DNA of 56,722 nucleotides, taken from NCBI GenBank assembly GCA_018669845.1, contig JABHSO010000128.1, forward strand, positions 1-56,722. Direction: 5' to 3'. Positions within the stretch are counted from its first letter, which is position 1. The number at the start of each line of letters is the position of its first letter. Below the pieces are notes generated by a model. It was not told the DNA's origin. It did not search any database and saw only the letters and a list, made by a program, of their open reading frames with translations. Below are positions 37,415 through 46,357 of this stretch, in pieces. A program made the position numbers and the translations under genes. The stretch comes from Gammaproteobacteria bacterium. GTDB lineage: Bacteria; Pseudomonadota; Gammaproteobacteria; GCA-001735895.

Positions 37415-37528
37415 TATTTCATTCGAAGATATTGCTTTACTCTTTTCTATGGATTACGAGTCAGTGAGTTGATTGCTCTGAAGGTCCGTGATATTGATGG
37501 AGAGCGACAACTCTTCTACTGTCCATAA
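37415..37528 (+). pseudogene. Tyrosine-recombinase (integrase) fragment
   Basis: An open frame of 37 codons, closed upstream by a TAG at 37409-37411 and ending at TAA 37526-37528. It contains YGLRVSELIALKVRDIDGER, which matches the first catalytic-arginine motif of tyrosine recombinases (T-G-L-R-x-S-E-L). No catalytic HxxR or tyrosine part follows. It is a dead remnant. Confidence 0.6.
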
Positions 37529-37801
37529 ATTAGTATTGCTAAAGATATCTATGCAAGATTCTATAGATTCTTTATACTTGCAGTCCTGAAAACGATTAGT
37601 GAAAACTGGATTAATTTCATTCCAGGTCAGACAACATGCCAGTTAATCCTCCCATCACAAAAGATGCCGTGTTAATGACATGGGAACTTCGAGAATTATT
37701 TGCGTCCATTTTAAGCATCACAATATTGGGCGTTTGATGCGGCGAAAGTTTACACGCTACTCGAAAACACATTAGATTTTTTATTTAACCGGCGGTAAAT
37801 G

Positions 37802-38137
37802 ATGGCGAAAATTTTTCAAAAAGGTCCTGCAATGAAGCAGGCAGAGCGAAGCAAATCAAACTTTAAAGTCAATAACAACCTTCGTCTGGGTACCAGGAAA
37901 GCACCTGCACAAATCTGTGTTCAAACTGAAGAGCGCAAACAGGAACTGACAGAAATTTTTTCTACAAATGGCTGGGTCTGTGTTATTAAGGTGGATGCTG
38001 AGCAGGATGAAAATACCCGCGATCTGGATATTCTTCAAAACAAACAGGTCACCGCCGTGAGCACAAAAATGGCTAATCGAAATGACCCTTGTCCCTGTCA
38101 GAGTGGCAAAAAATATAAAAAGTGTTGCGGGGCGTAA
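37802..38137 (+). CDS. PBPRA1643-family SEC-C metal-binding protein
   Basis: A 111-residue protein of the SWIM/SEC-C PBPRA1643 family (TIGR04102). The N-terminus MAKIFQKG aligns with the usual start, so I choose ATG 37802 over 37799. The middle ([17 protein letters not shown]) and the C-terminal zinc motif [17 protein letters not shown] fit the family. SEC-C motifs bind zinc and often mediate protein or nucleic-acid contacts. The role is unknown. The UPF0149 protein that normally carries a SEC-C tail in its E. coli relative YecA lies just beyond, convergent, but has no such motif. Confidence 0.85.
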   Translation: MAKIFQKGPAMKQAERSKSNFKVNNNLRLGTRKAPAQICVQTEERKQELTEIFSTNGWVCVIKVDAEQDENTRDLDILQNKQVTAVSTKMANRNDPCPCQSGKKYKKCCGA

Positions 38138-38357
38138 AGTGCTTTATGCAGAGCTCTAAACATCGCGGTAAATTTAGAGAGGTTCCATCCTCAGATCCGT
38201 TAACGCTACACCCTTGTCGCACTTCTCCGGCTAAAAACTGGCGGAATGACGGTGCTTAGATATTTATTGACCTGCATAATTTTCATACATAGCCATTTTC
38301 CTTAAAAACCGTAGGCAGAACATAATATTTGTATCTATTTAATCAGTAGAAAGGCAG

Positions 38358-38984
38358 TTAATGAATGTTTTTCCCTGGCATCTCAGGTTGAATTTTTAAA
38401 TGGTCGTATAGCGGCGAATTTTTCATTTCGTCCAGTTTGAGTATTACCTGTGGTAAAAATTTCAGTGCTTCTTCTATCTTTTTATCATACTCATCTTCTT
38501 CCATCTCGTTCTTAATCTGCTCACGATCAGCAACCAGTGACACCACGCCGAAGGCTAACTCGAGATTTTCTATTGCATTATTATCTTCTATATTGAACCA
38601 GACTTCTTCGCTAACCAGCACTCCATCCATAAAGCCAAGACACCACTGCTCAACGGTTGTTGAACCAAATGCCTGTGCTGAGATATCCTGATAGCCGGGC
38701 ACCTGATTAATGCCTTGCTTAATAAATTCTTTGATTTTGTCATCAAATTTAATCAGGACTTTACACAATTTGGTTTCCTGAGCCTCAGAGTCAATCTTGA
38801 TTTCCGGCAACTCCTTTATTGCTTCCCACCATTTCTCAGCACTAATCTCTACAGGTGAGAGTGCCAACGATGTTAGATACCCTTTAAGACGATTAATGGT
38901 CAGCTTTCTATCATCGCTCACATCTACTGGAAAATAATCGAGCAACATCTGCTTCTCATCTTTGTTTAGTTCATGCTCAACCAC
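38358..38984 (-). CDS. UPF0149 / YecA-family protein
   Basis: A 208-residue UPF0149 (YecA) protein. The family core is seen in LTINRLKGYLTSLALSP, EQWCLGFMDGVLVSEEVW and an acidic helical C-terminus. In E. coli, YecA carries a C-terminal SEC-C zinc motif; here that motif is missing and instead a SEC-C protein is encoded 220 bases away on the other strand (37802-38137). Function is not established in the family; a link to ribosome or stress proteins has been proposed for YecA but is not certain. Convergent with the SEC-C gene. Confidence 0.82.
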   Translation of the reverse strand: MVEHELNKDEKQMLLDYFPVDVSDDRKLTINRLKGYLTSLALSPVEISAEKWWEAIKELPEIKIDSEAQETKLCKVLIKFDDKIKEFIKQGINQVPGYQDISAQAFGSTTVEQWCLGFMDGVLVSEEVWFNIEDNNAIENLELAFGVVSLVADREQIKNEMEEDEYDKKIEEALKFLPQVILKLDEMKNSPLYDHLKIQPEMPGKNIH

Positions 38985-39543
38985 ATTAAATTCCTGTTAA
39001 TAAGTTAAAATATAGATATGGTATCAATCTCTAGCCCAATAGCAATGCGAGACCTAAGCTAACTAAGACCATACTGATGACCTGTTTAAAGCTACTCCTG
39101 GTAGGCTCTTACTAAAATTTGACTCTCGATTTACGTCTGAAATTGACCTGCCAACTTTTTACTTATCAAACTGCTAGACTGGTCACGCACGATCATCAAC
39201 GCCTGATCACGTGCAGCCTCATAATGCCAGCCAATATCCACAGCAAATCTCGGTAATGATATAGGGCAGGCCATTATGATCGTCCGGATATTTTCAAGCT
39301 GACAGTGAATGAGCAATGCCGAAAATTGGGAAATGACTCGGCATCCCCAATATATTTTAATATGTCTTCACCATTAACCAGCGAAGATTAAGGTCAAATT
39401 ATTTTAAGTAAATGGAGTTTTTTGGGGCTTTTTTCAGTCCGGAATCACACTGGACTCATTATCTGTATTAGTCAGCTGGTTTTAAACATTACCCTCACTC
39501 ACGGTGAAGAGTGAGGGAAGTGATGCTTCCTGCCAGACTGGTT
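38985..39543. other. Gene-poor stretch between UPF0149 and the vWA gene
   Basis: About 560 bases. There is a minus-strand 61-codon open frame at 39131-39316 without recognised homology, and the hairpin 39492-39517 that likely ends the leftward operon. The 11-base direct repeat CTGGTTTTAAA occurs at 39476-39486 and 39538-39548, bracketing that hairpin. No intact gene or RNA is seen. Confidence 0.45.
39492..39517 (-). terminator. Hairpin after the vWA operon
   Basis: CCCTCACTC (39492-39500) and GAGTGAGGG (39509-39517) make a perfect 9-bp stem with an 8-base loop, 27 bases past the stop of the VIT-vWA gene on the minus strand. The downstream T-run is short (TAATGTTTAAA), so this may be a terminator or a 3'-end stabiliser. 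Confidence 0.5.
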
Positions 39544-42500
39544 TTAAATTTTAATCATTGCAATCAGCTGCTTCTGTTGCTGATTTTCCAGAGTGACCGT
39601 TTGAAGATCTTCGATTTCTTCATTTGTTCCCCAGTTTCTGATTGTTCTAATTAACACTTTAGTTTTAAGGCCTAACTTATTTTGATCACTGGAAAAATAT
39701 TTAACCAGTAAATCGTATTGGCCTTTTGGTGCAGATTTATTGACATACATTTCCGGGCCAAAACCTTCAGTTACATCCTTTGTCATGAAACCATTAGACT
39801 CAGTTTTATTGTGTTTGTAATAACACTCTTCACCACTTGGTTCGATGATGTGTAAGTCAATATCAGTGCGGTCTGTATTCCAGGAAATTGCAACAATAAG
39901 ATCACTGCCTGTTAAATTAATCTCTCGACTTAAAGAATTTAATTTTAGTTTTGCATAATCCTGTGCATAAAACTTTTGATTAGTTTCCTGTGTTGAAGAA
40001 AGCCTTAAAAAATTTGCATAATCAAGTTTATGTATTAATTCATAATCACCAAATCGATTTGACCATTTACTTGCCAGACCCATTTCAAAATAAATTAAGG
40101 CCAGATCATTGTTATTCAACTGGTGTGCTAATTTTGCCAGATAAGTATATGACTGAGGTTCATACGGTCTTAAGTTTGCAGCTGTTAAATGTAAGTTGAA
40201 TGCTTGTTGATAGAGTCCCCAGCTTTCAGCGGCAAAAGCTACATCACGAATAATGGCCACATCAGAAGGCATTTGTTCAATCAGCGAACTCAGTACTTTT
40301 ATCGCATCCTGAGCACTGTATTTTTTATAACGTCGAAGTGCTTCGGTTTGAAGCTCATCGTATTTAATAGCTTCCGGTTGTAGATTTTGCAGGTATTTCT
40401 CAGGTACCCATTGTTTATCAATTTTCTCACTGATCTTTTCATTTGCTGAAATATTAAATATATTCATCGGCATATCATCAATCAGAATTGATACTGAATC
40501 GGGTAAAGAAAAATTGATAACAGTCATTTTTTCCAGCTTCTCAATTTGAGCAATCAATCGTTTTTTAGGATCACTTAAGGTTTCAGCAAATCCCTCACTG
40601 AGTTCAGCAAATATCTTTGATATCTGTTTATGCCCTGCAACAAAAGCATCTTCAGATGGTTTGATTTGATAACGTTCATAATCTTCTTTGCTTTCTAACA
40701 TTAATAGAGAACTGGACTTGCCGGGAACTCTAAAATGGTTTGCAAAAGCTGAAGCTACTTTCTGTTCAAGTGCCGCTATTGACTCCAGTTGATTTACGGC
40801 TATTTGTCCAAATACACGTGAAGTCAGACTGGAGTCGATTTTTATTGTGATAGGCACTTGTGCACTCTTTATGATCTCACCTTTGGAGAAAGTTAATACT
40901 ATTTTATTATCAAGCTCAGATAACACTCTACCCGTCAATGTGATTAACTGTCCGGGGTAAACTGAATTAGGTCTGCCTGAAATTAAAATATCATTTGCAC
41001 CTTTTAACTCTACGGATTCAATTTTCCAGGGAACCATTTTATGTGCCGTTGCAAGTTGGTCCAAGTCTGTATCATTTGTTAGCTGATAACTACCACCTCC
41101 AATTTCCCGTGTTAAATGAGTTAGCAGTTTAATGTCTTCGCCACTTTGTCCGAGGCGGTATGTATACAGCTGATTTACAGTTTGAAACTTATTTATATTC
41201 TTTTTAATAGATTCAGAAATAAAGAAAGACTCTTTTTCTCCCCAGGTGATTGCTCCATCGCTGAGTAAAAATAGATCGAACTGTTTGTTTGAGTTTTGAT
41301 TATCAGAACTCTCTTCAGTCCACCACTTCGGTGCTGCGGCACTATTAAGTGCGGATGCTAAATCGGTAGCGCCCTCTAAAATCAACTGGTTCAAATAGGT
41401 TTTTAATTCCTGTCTTTGAGCGGTTGTATTTTTTACAAATGCCTTTTTCCACCAATGGCTATGAATATTAAAAGTAAGCAGAGAAAATTCCGTTATTTCA
41501 GATTCATTTTCCAATAATATTTTTTCTATCAATTTAACCCACAGATGAAATTTTTCTGGAGATGCACTTAATGAAGTATCTAGAGCAAATACAGCCCTGG
41601 GGTGTGATGCCGAATCGGTTGCAGGTAAGTCAACTTTCCATTGCTTAGCAAAAAATGAACCTGCCTCATCCTGCCCCATCAATGCTACATTGGCATGTTG
41701 CTTAACCGTGACACGTATTCCATTGAAGTCAGTTCCTTCTATAGTTTGCTGAACCAGTTCATTATTCTTACTGATAATAACCGGGGCTTGTAACTCATCT
41801 TTAATAATTCGATTTAGTACAATTTCTTTGGCCGCTTTCTGGTTGATGAATAAATTTATGCGTTTTTGAATGGAATCATTGGTCACCGGTAAATCGAGTA
41901 TCAAATCTTTATCAAAGCGGTTTAAATTTAAGTCATAACCCAACACAACCCGGTGAGTTTTTCTGGCTTGCAAGGGAAAAACTTTAGCTGAAAATACACC
42001 TGCCCCAGCCCACTCCAGTAAAGCAGGGTCAACTTGTCGAGCTACTGTATCGTTATAGGCAAAAGCAGCTTTTTCTCTGGAAACCATGATAGCTTCTTTT
42101 GGTTCTAACCAGCGGCTGGCTCGTTGCCCCATAAGAGATTGCGGGGATAAACGAGATAAAGGTTGATTTGGCGTATCAAAAATTAAAGGTGTTTTTAAGT
42201 TAGATTCTATCGATGTAGCGGTTTCACCAAAGGCAAAAAAGTAGGGAACAACTCCATTTGGTAACCTGAACTTAAAAGAACCTTCCAGGTTACGGTTATG
42301 AGGATTGGTGTAAAATCCGTCAATAACAACTCGTGCTCTAAAGCCATCAATTTGAACTGAAATATCAAGGGCTTCTGGTTTTAACTCTTCATCCCTTCCT
42401 AGCTTAATAACGGCATTGTTTTCAGCCTGAGAAGAGGGTTTCCAGCTGAGTGTTTTTTTAGACGATTTATTTTTTTGATCCTGTTCATCAGCTAGAGTTT

Positions 42501-42651
42501 CCTCTGCAGCGGATCTTGCATTATTAGCTACAGCATCAGCGGCAACACTCATTTCTGTTGGCATACCAAAATTATTGGATGTACAGCTGGCTATAAGAAT
42601 AGTCATAAAAGCAGTAATTACTGCAATAGATATTTTCTGAATATGTATCAT
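39544..42651 (-). CDS. VIT, von Willebrand A, TPR and DUF2135 lipoprotein
   Basis: A 1035-residue envelope lipoprotein (lipobox LIASC). Its domains run in order: a VIT domain (about 70-200, with VQIDGFRARVVIDGFYTNP), a vWA domain (about 345-520, with the MIDAS DxSxS as ALDTSLSAS), a TPR region (about 750-880) and a C-terminal DUF2135 beta-sandwich (from about 922, SWNTDRTDIDLHIIEPSGEE). I start at ATG 42651, because the alternative is a TTG at 42678 with no better signal. VIT-vWA pairs mediate metal-dependent protein binding at surfaces. This is the last gene of the 13-gene leftward operon. Confidence 0.85.
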   Translation of the reverse strand: MIHIQKISIAVITAFMTILIASCTSNNFGMPTEMSVAADAVANNARSAAEETLADEQDQKNKSSKKTLSWKPSSQAENNAVIKLGRDEELKPEALDISVQIDGFRARVVIDGFYTNPHNRNLEGSFKFRLPNGVVPYFFAFGETATSIESNLKTPLIFDTPNQPLSRLSPQSLMGQRASRWLEPKEAIMVSREKAAFAYNDTVARQVDPALLEWAGAGVFSAKVFPLQARKTHRVVLGYDLNLNRFDKDLILDLPVTNDSIQKRINLFINQKAAKEIVLNRIIKDELQAPVIISKNNELVQQTIEGTDFNGIRVTVKQHANVALMGQDEAGSFFAKQWKVDLPATDSASHPRAVFALDTSLSASPEKFHLWVKLIEKILLENESEITEFSLLTFNIHSHWWKKAFVKNTTAQRQELKTYLNQLILEGATDLASALNSAAAPKWWTEESSDNQNSNKQFDLFLLSDGAITWGEKESFFISESIKKNINKFQTVNQLYTYRLGQSGEDIKLLTHLTREIGGGSYQLTNDTDLDQLATAHKMVPWKIESVELKGANDILISGRPNSVYPGQLITLTGRVLSELDNKIVLTFSKGEIIKSAQVPITIKIDSSLTSRVFGQIAVNQLESIAALEQKVASAFANHFRVPGKSSSLLMLESKEDYERYQIKPSEDAFVAGHKQISKIFAELSEGFAETLSDPKKRLIAQIEKLEKMTVINFSLPDSVSILIDDMPMNIFNISANEKISEKIDKQWVPEKYLQNLQPEAIKYDELQTEALRRYKKYSAQDAIKVLSSLIEQMPSDVAIIRDVAFAAESWGLYQQAFNLHLTAANLRPYEPQSYTYLAKLAHQLNNNDLALIYFEMGLASKWSNRFGDYELIHKLDYANFLRLSSTQETNQKFYAQDYAKLKLNSLSREINLTGSDLIVAISWNTDRTDIDLHIIEPSGEECYYKHNKTESNGFMTKDVTEGFGPEMYVNKSAPKGQYDLLVKYFSSDQNKLGLKTKVLIRTIRNWGTNEEIEDLQTVTLENQQQKQLIAMIKI

Positions 42652-42732
42652 TTTTTTAGTTAGAAAGTGGGTGCTCAAAGTGAATATTCAGTGAGCACCG
42701 TTATTTACAGGAGTTTATATAATGATAGTAGC

Positions 42733-43695
42733 TTAAGAAGGAAGGAAATCAATCGGGTACTTCACAATAAAGACAGGAACTTTTTTATTTGAAAATTTGA
42801 ATTTTTTAATTTTAGATACTAATCGTTTCTCGAGTTTCTTATGCCCTAGTTCGCTTGAAAGAATGAGACATTTAGTCACGGCACCATTGGCAGCAATGGT
42901 TAATTCAATAACAACTTTACCCTGTAAAGAAGGGTCTTTACGTAATTCCCTGTTATAAATACTAAATATTGCCCCTTTGTTCTTTTGAAAGACTCGTTCA
43001 ATTTCTTCCTGACTTCGGGTGGCTGTTCTGGTTTTCTGCTGAGTGACTTTGGCAGCAATCTTTTTACTACTCTGAATGGTACTTTTAACCGTTGTTGTTT
43101 TTCGTTGTGCCAGTTCACTGGTTGTAATTTGTCGCTCAAGAGTATTTGTGGTGATACCTCCGCTGCCTGTTGAGGCTTTTGCGGTCAATAAGTTACTGGT
43201 GGAAACAACAGTTTCTGCCTGCTTACCCGTTTTCAACTGTGGTTCATCAGCAATATCTGAAAAATCGAAGCTTTCTCTTAGATCAGCGAGTTCATCACTT
43301 AAAGCGATTAAACCTGCTTGTTGAGCTGTCTTTTTAGCCGCCGCACGACTATCTGGCTTGGGTACAGGCTTAGGTTTTGGCTCTGCCTTCTTTTTGGGTT
43401 TAGGATCTGGTTTTTTAGGCTCAGGCTTTTTCTCTTCCTTTTTCTTTTTAGGAACTTCTTTCTTGATTACCTTTTTTAGAGGTGGAGGTGGTGGAACTTT
43501 CTTTTTTTCCAGGATAAGTTTTGCCAGGCGAGGTGCGATATCTACCAGTTTTTTCTGCTGAATTTCGGGTACAGACATGTTATTTAATGTTATGCCCATA
43601 ACCAGAAACAATATTATAAAAATGATAACCAGGTATTTAAACAGGCGATCTTCCTGTCCTTCTACCCAGGGTAAATTTGGTTCCGTTGTCATCAT
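42733..43695 (-). CDS. AgmX/PglI-type TonB-like energy transducer
   Basis: A 320-residue protein with one N-terminal membrane helix (about 20-37), a Lys/Pro-rich linker (about 62-130, with long KPEPKKPDPKP runs) like the periplasm-spanning part of TonB, and a C-terminal AgmX/PglI domain (about 236-320, SIYNRELRKDPSLQGKVVI). I start at ATG 43695, one base from the exbD stop; an upstream in-frame start would overlap that gene. It should couple the ExbB/ExbD motor to an outer-membrane or periplasmic partner. AgmX (GltJ) is a gliding-motor protein in Myxococcus. Confidence 0.82.
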   Translation of the reverse strand: MMTTEPNLPWVEGQEDRLFKYLVIIFIILFLVMGITLNNMSVPEIQQKKLVDIAPRLAKLILEKKKVPPPPPLKKVIKKEVPKKKKEEKKPEPKKPDPKPKKKAEPKPKPVPKPDSRAAAKKTAQQAGLIALSDELADLRESFDFSDIADEPQLKTGKQAETVVSTSNLLTAKASTGSGGITTNTLERQITTSELAQRKTTTVKSTIQSSKKIAAKVTQQKTRTATRSQEEIERVFQKNKGAIFSIYNRELRKDPSLQGKVVIELTIAANGAVTKCLILSSELGHKKLEKRLVSKIKKFKFSNKKVPVFIVKYPIDFLPS

Positions 43696-43696
43696 A

Positions 43697-44194
43697 TTAA
43701 CTTTCAGTCCCGCTAGTTTTCTGATTAACAGCGAATGACAAATTGGTGTATTCAGCGCCAGCACAGGTCAACATTATCTTTTTGAGTAATGCATAGGGAA
43801 TTTTTTGATCACCCATGATCGTGACCCCTTTTTTATCAGTAATATCTTTACTGCTGAGAGCCAGATCATTGAGGGAGTCAAACAAAGGTTTTATAGTTTT
43901 AGACTGATTATCCATGGCAGCTTTTACGCTGATGATTATTTTTCCCTGCAGACTGATATTATTGCTATTAACCGCAATTACAAGATTCCTGGCGGGTAAT
44001 TTTTCAGAGTTAGCACTGGGTAAAACCACATTTTTTGGGGTAGGTAATACCTCAGAATTGGTTGCATTGACCAACAGGAAAAAAACCAGGATGGTAAAAA
44101 TATCCATTAACGACACCATATTCAAAGATGCATTACGATCATTTTTACGCGCATGATGAGCCTGCATGCGTTTGGCACGACGTGATAATTTCAT
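43697..44194 (-). CDS. ExbD/TolR-family protein 1 (channel Asp kept)
   Basis: A 165-residue inner-membrane protein with one N-terminal helix (about 24-45) that contains the proton-channel aspartate in LMDIFTILVFFLL, followed by a periplasmic domain (about 55-155). It is the second ExbD gene in the operon and abuts the AgmX-like gene. Together with ExbB it converts the proton gradient into movement of the AgmX-like protein. Confidence 0.85.
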   Translation of the reverse strand: MKLSRRAKRMQAHHARKNDRNASLNMVSLMDIFTILVFFLLVNATNSEVLPTPKNVVLPSANSEKLPARNLVIAVNSNNISLQGKIIISVKAAMDNQSKTIKPLFDSLNDLALSSKDITDKKGVTIMGDQKIPYALLKKIMLTCAGAEYTNLSFAVNQKTSGTES

Positions 44195-44219
44195 AATTGA
44201 TCACTCATTTTTTTATTCA

Positions 44220-44717
44220 TTATTTTTTTGCAGCATCGCCAATAGAAATATCAGGGAATAATTCAGCTTGAACTAATTCACCTTCATGCATCGTGCTGAA
44301 TGACCGGGCACTGTCCATTACCTGAATCAGGTCATCATAAAAAGTATCCTGTTCAGACAAAATTGTTAAATTTGTTTTATCTGGAAACCGGGCTTTTACC
44401 TGCTTTAATACCTGTTTCAGTAAACCGTAATTATGGCCATCATTAAGGCTATCTATTTTTTTGATTAAGCCACCTTTATTGTCAGACAGAATCAATGCTT
44501 CTTTTCGTATAGTGATGCGTAACTCAAAAGGAGGATCTTTTTTATCCTTACTTTGCTGACTGCCTGGTTTGGGTAAATTCAAATCAAGTATGGTGATATG
44601 AGTAAATACCGCCGTCATCAACAGAAAAGGTACAAGCACCACCATGAGATTCATGAAGGCGGTGATGTTGAGCTCTACCGCTGGATGTTTACGCCGTGAA
44701 CGTGTTCTACTGGGCAT
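44220..44717 (-). CDS. ExbD/TolR-family protein 2 (channel Asp replaced by Asn)
   Basis: A 165-residue relative of ExbD. The start ELNITAFMNLMVVLVPFLL aligns with E. coli ExbD EINVTPFIDVMLVLL, so the essential proton-relay Asp25 is Asn here. It overlaps the ExbB gene by 11 bases. Paired with ExbD-1, it may form a heterodimer in the ExbB pentamer with only one proton-carrying residue. Confidence 0.85.
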   Translation of the reverse strand: MPSRTRSRRKHPAVELNITAFMNLMVVLVPFLLMTAVFTHITILDLNLPKPGSQQSKDKKDPPFELRITIRKEALILSDNKGGLIKKIDSLNDGHNYGLLKQVLKQVKARFPDKTNLTILSEQDTFYDDLIQVMDSARSFSTMHEGELVQAELFPDISIGDAAKK

Positions 44718-45360
44718 TGCCTTGCTGCCCTGAATTTTTAAACTTGGTCAGTTGGTTGACGAATCGAACTGTTGCCATTTCAAGGCTATCGATAATTTCA
44801 GTTGTTTTGGTTTGTAATAAAGTATAAAAAATGAGCAGGGGTATGGCGACTATCAAACCGAAAGCCGTTGTGTTCATGGCTACAGAAATACTGGTAGAGA
44901 GAATTTCTGCTTTCATCGACGGATCGACCTGGGCGACAGCAGTAAATGCTTTTATCAAACCGATAATGGTGCCTAATAGTCCTAGCAGGGTTGCGATATT
45001 CGCAAACATGGCCAGGTAATGAGTACGCTTTTCAAGTCGGGGAATTGCTTCCATGATGCTTTCTTCCATCGAAGCTTCGATGTCATCACGCCGCCTGGCT
45101 GATTTAAAATTACTCAGACCCTGGGCCAGTATCTTGCTGACGGTGGCATTCGAATCTTTGGTAAGCTGAATGACACTATTCATTTCACCTTTTTGCAGCA
45201 TTGGCATAATTTGAGCCAGTACCTTTCGGTTTCTATTTTTAGCTGCACTCAGGTAAATATATCGTTCGATGGTAATGGTGAGTCCTATCGCAAGTACCAC
45301 TAGAATGGGGTACATGAAAGGACCGCCTGACTGGAAAAATCGAATTACGGTATCAAGCAT
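44707..45360 (-). CDS. ExbB/TolQ/MotA-family proton channel protein
   Basis: A 217-residue three-helix protein of the ExbB/TolQ family. The first helix follows the FFQSGGPFMYPILVVL start, the second and third helices hold the TLLGLLGTIIGLIKAF and AMNTTAFGLIVAIPLLI blocks. It forms a pentameric channel around ExbD. The ExbD-2 gene overlaps its 3' end. In this operon it is the motor that is expected to power AgmX-like motion. Confidence 0.9.
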   Translation of the reverse strand: MLDTVIRFFQSGGPFMYPILVVLAIGLTITIERYIYLSAAKNRNRKVLAQIMPMLQKGEMNSVIQLTKDSNATVSKILAQGLSNFKSARRRDDIEASMEESIMEAIPRLEKRTHYLAMFANIATLLGLLGTIIGLIKAFTAVAQVDPSMKAEILSTSISVAMNTTAFGLIVAIPLLIFYTLLQTKTTEIIDSLEMATVRFVNQLTKFKNSGQQGNAQ

Positions 45361-45409
45361 AGTAAATCACTCCGTGGGATATAGTTTTATTTGTCATAGT
45401 TAGTATGTG

Positions 45410-45721
45410 TCAGGGTTTAATTTCTGATTCGGGATACAGGTCATTGTAATATTTAACCTGACGTTTAAAGCTTGTTCTATCAACTGTCTTAAAGGCTTCA
45501 TCCAGCACACTGGTAAATGGAGGTGTGCGGAGGGTTACCGGTTGTGCCGATTTCCACGGCACGATATAAAGCACCTTAGGTAATTCCTTGTTGCCGATGA
45601 TTGCGGTTCCTTCCATTTCGAGTCGTTGTTGTGCGAAAGTTATATTGAAGGATAGCAGTAAAACTAGAGATAAAATTAATTTTGCTAAAAATGTGACTTT
45701 ATTTCTAGAGTTCATCTTCAT
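45410..45721 (-). CDS. Small periplasmic protein of the ExbBD operon
   Basis: A 103-residue protein with a signal peptide (about 1-30, ending TFAQQ). The mature part (RLEMEGTAIIGNKELPKVLYIVPWK) is short, basic and of unknown fold. It overlaps the upstream TPR lipoprotein stop by four bases (ATGA), so it is translationally coupled and belongs to the operon. No family recognised. Confidence 0.65.
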   Translation of the reverse strand: MKMNSRNKVTFLAKLILSLVLLLSFNITFAQQRLEMEGTAIIGNKELPKVLYIVPWKSAQPVTLRTPPFTSVLDEAFKTVDRTSFKRQVKYYNDLYPESEIKP

Positions 45722-46353
45722 TTACCCTTGTCAGCCGCTATTCTACGTTTGATATCAATAACCCATTTTTCTACCTGCTGATTGGTATTACCGGTCAGTT
45801 TTTGAAAAATTACATACTGTTCCAGTGCCAGAGGTAAATCCTGTAAATAAATATCCAGTAAAATACCCAGATTTAAATGAGCATTGGCATAATCAGGATC
45901 TGCTTTGATAGCTTTATAGTAATTAAATAGAGACATTTTAAACTCACCTTGCTGACGTTGTATAACAGCCAGATGGTTATAAGCGATGGCATCATTTTTA
46001 TTTTGTTTTATGGCATTTAAAAAAGCTTCTTTGGCCTCTCTATTCTGATTTTTATGTATATACAATAAACCCAGATTTGTAAAAGCATGTTTTGCAGAAG
46101 GGTTGGATTTAACGACCCGGGTAAACTGCTCAATTGCTTTATCAATTTCACCGGCCTGAGTTGATTTCATAGCTTGTTGATAAAGCACTTGCTGCGGATC
46201 CGGCTCAGATATTTTCTGCTGAACCGGTTGGGTTTGTGGCTCCTGCTTAATTTTTGATTCAACTACTGGTTCTGGGCTTGCTGTTTTTTGTGGGGCAGAC
46301 TGGCAGGCTAACAGGTTTGCTATCAGTGCAATAAATATTAGAAATTTAAACAT
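45718..46353 (-). CDS. TPR lipoprotein of the ExbBD operon
   Basis: A 211-residue lipoprotein (lipobox LLAC, Cys17) with about three TPR motifs (QQVLYQQAMKSTQAGEIDKA, HAFTNLGLLYIHKNQ, ANAHLNLGILLDIYLQD). I choose ATG 46353, four bases after the previous stop; an ATG at 46368 overlaps that gene by 11. The TPR units suit protein-protein scaffolding on the periplasmic face of a membrane. Confidence 0.8.
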   Translation of the reverse strand: MFKFLIFIALIANLLACQSAPQKTASPEPVVESKIKQEPQTQPVQQKISEPDPQQVLYQQAMKSTQAGEIDKAIEQFTRVVKSNPSAKHAFTNLGLLYIHKNQNREAKEAFLNAIKQNKNDAIAYNHLAVIQRQQGEFKMSLFNYYKAIKADPDYANAHLNLGILLDIYLQDLPLALEQYVIFQKLTGNTNQQVEKWVIDIKRRIAADKGK

Positions 46354-46357
46354 GTAA

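Larger units (their letters stand above)
37257..37801. other. Gene-poor pocket with repeat, hairpin and recombinase debris
   Basis: The 545 bases between the MBL gene and the SEC-C gene hold no intact gene. They contain the right-hand copy of the direct repeat (37321-37355), the hairpin 37329-37367 and the tyrosine-recombinase remnant 37415-37528. A further 48-codon open stretch at 37529-37675 (with KDIYARFYRFFILAVLK) has a vague resemblance to IS91-type transposases, which I could not confirm. The pocket reads as decayed mobile DNA. Confidence 0.5.

Noticed and set aside
38154..38179. Inverted repeat CTCTAAA...TTTAGAG after the SEC-C gene
   Set aside because: A/T-rich 7-bp stem with a long loop and no T-run; not supported as a terminator.
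39042..39104. Minus-strand hydrophobic frame ending MVLVSLGLALLLG
   Set aside because: Resembles a LysE-type C-terminal helix but is too short, with a stop just upstream; probably chance.
39131..39316. Minus-strand 61-codon frame between UPF0149 and the vWA gene
   Set aside because: No recognised domain, no ribosome-binding site that I could support, and no signal peptide.
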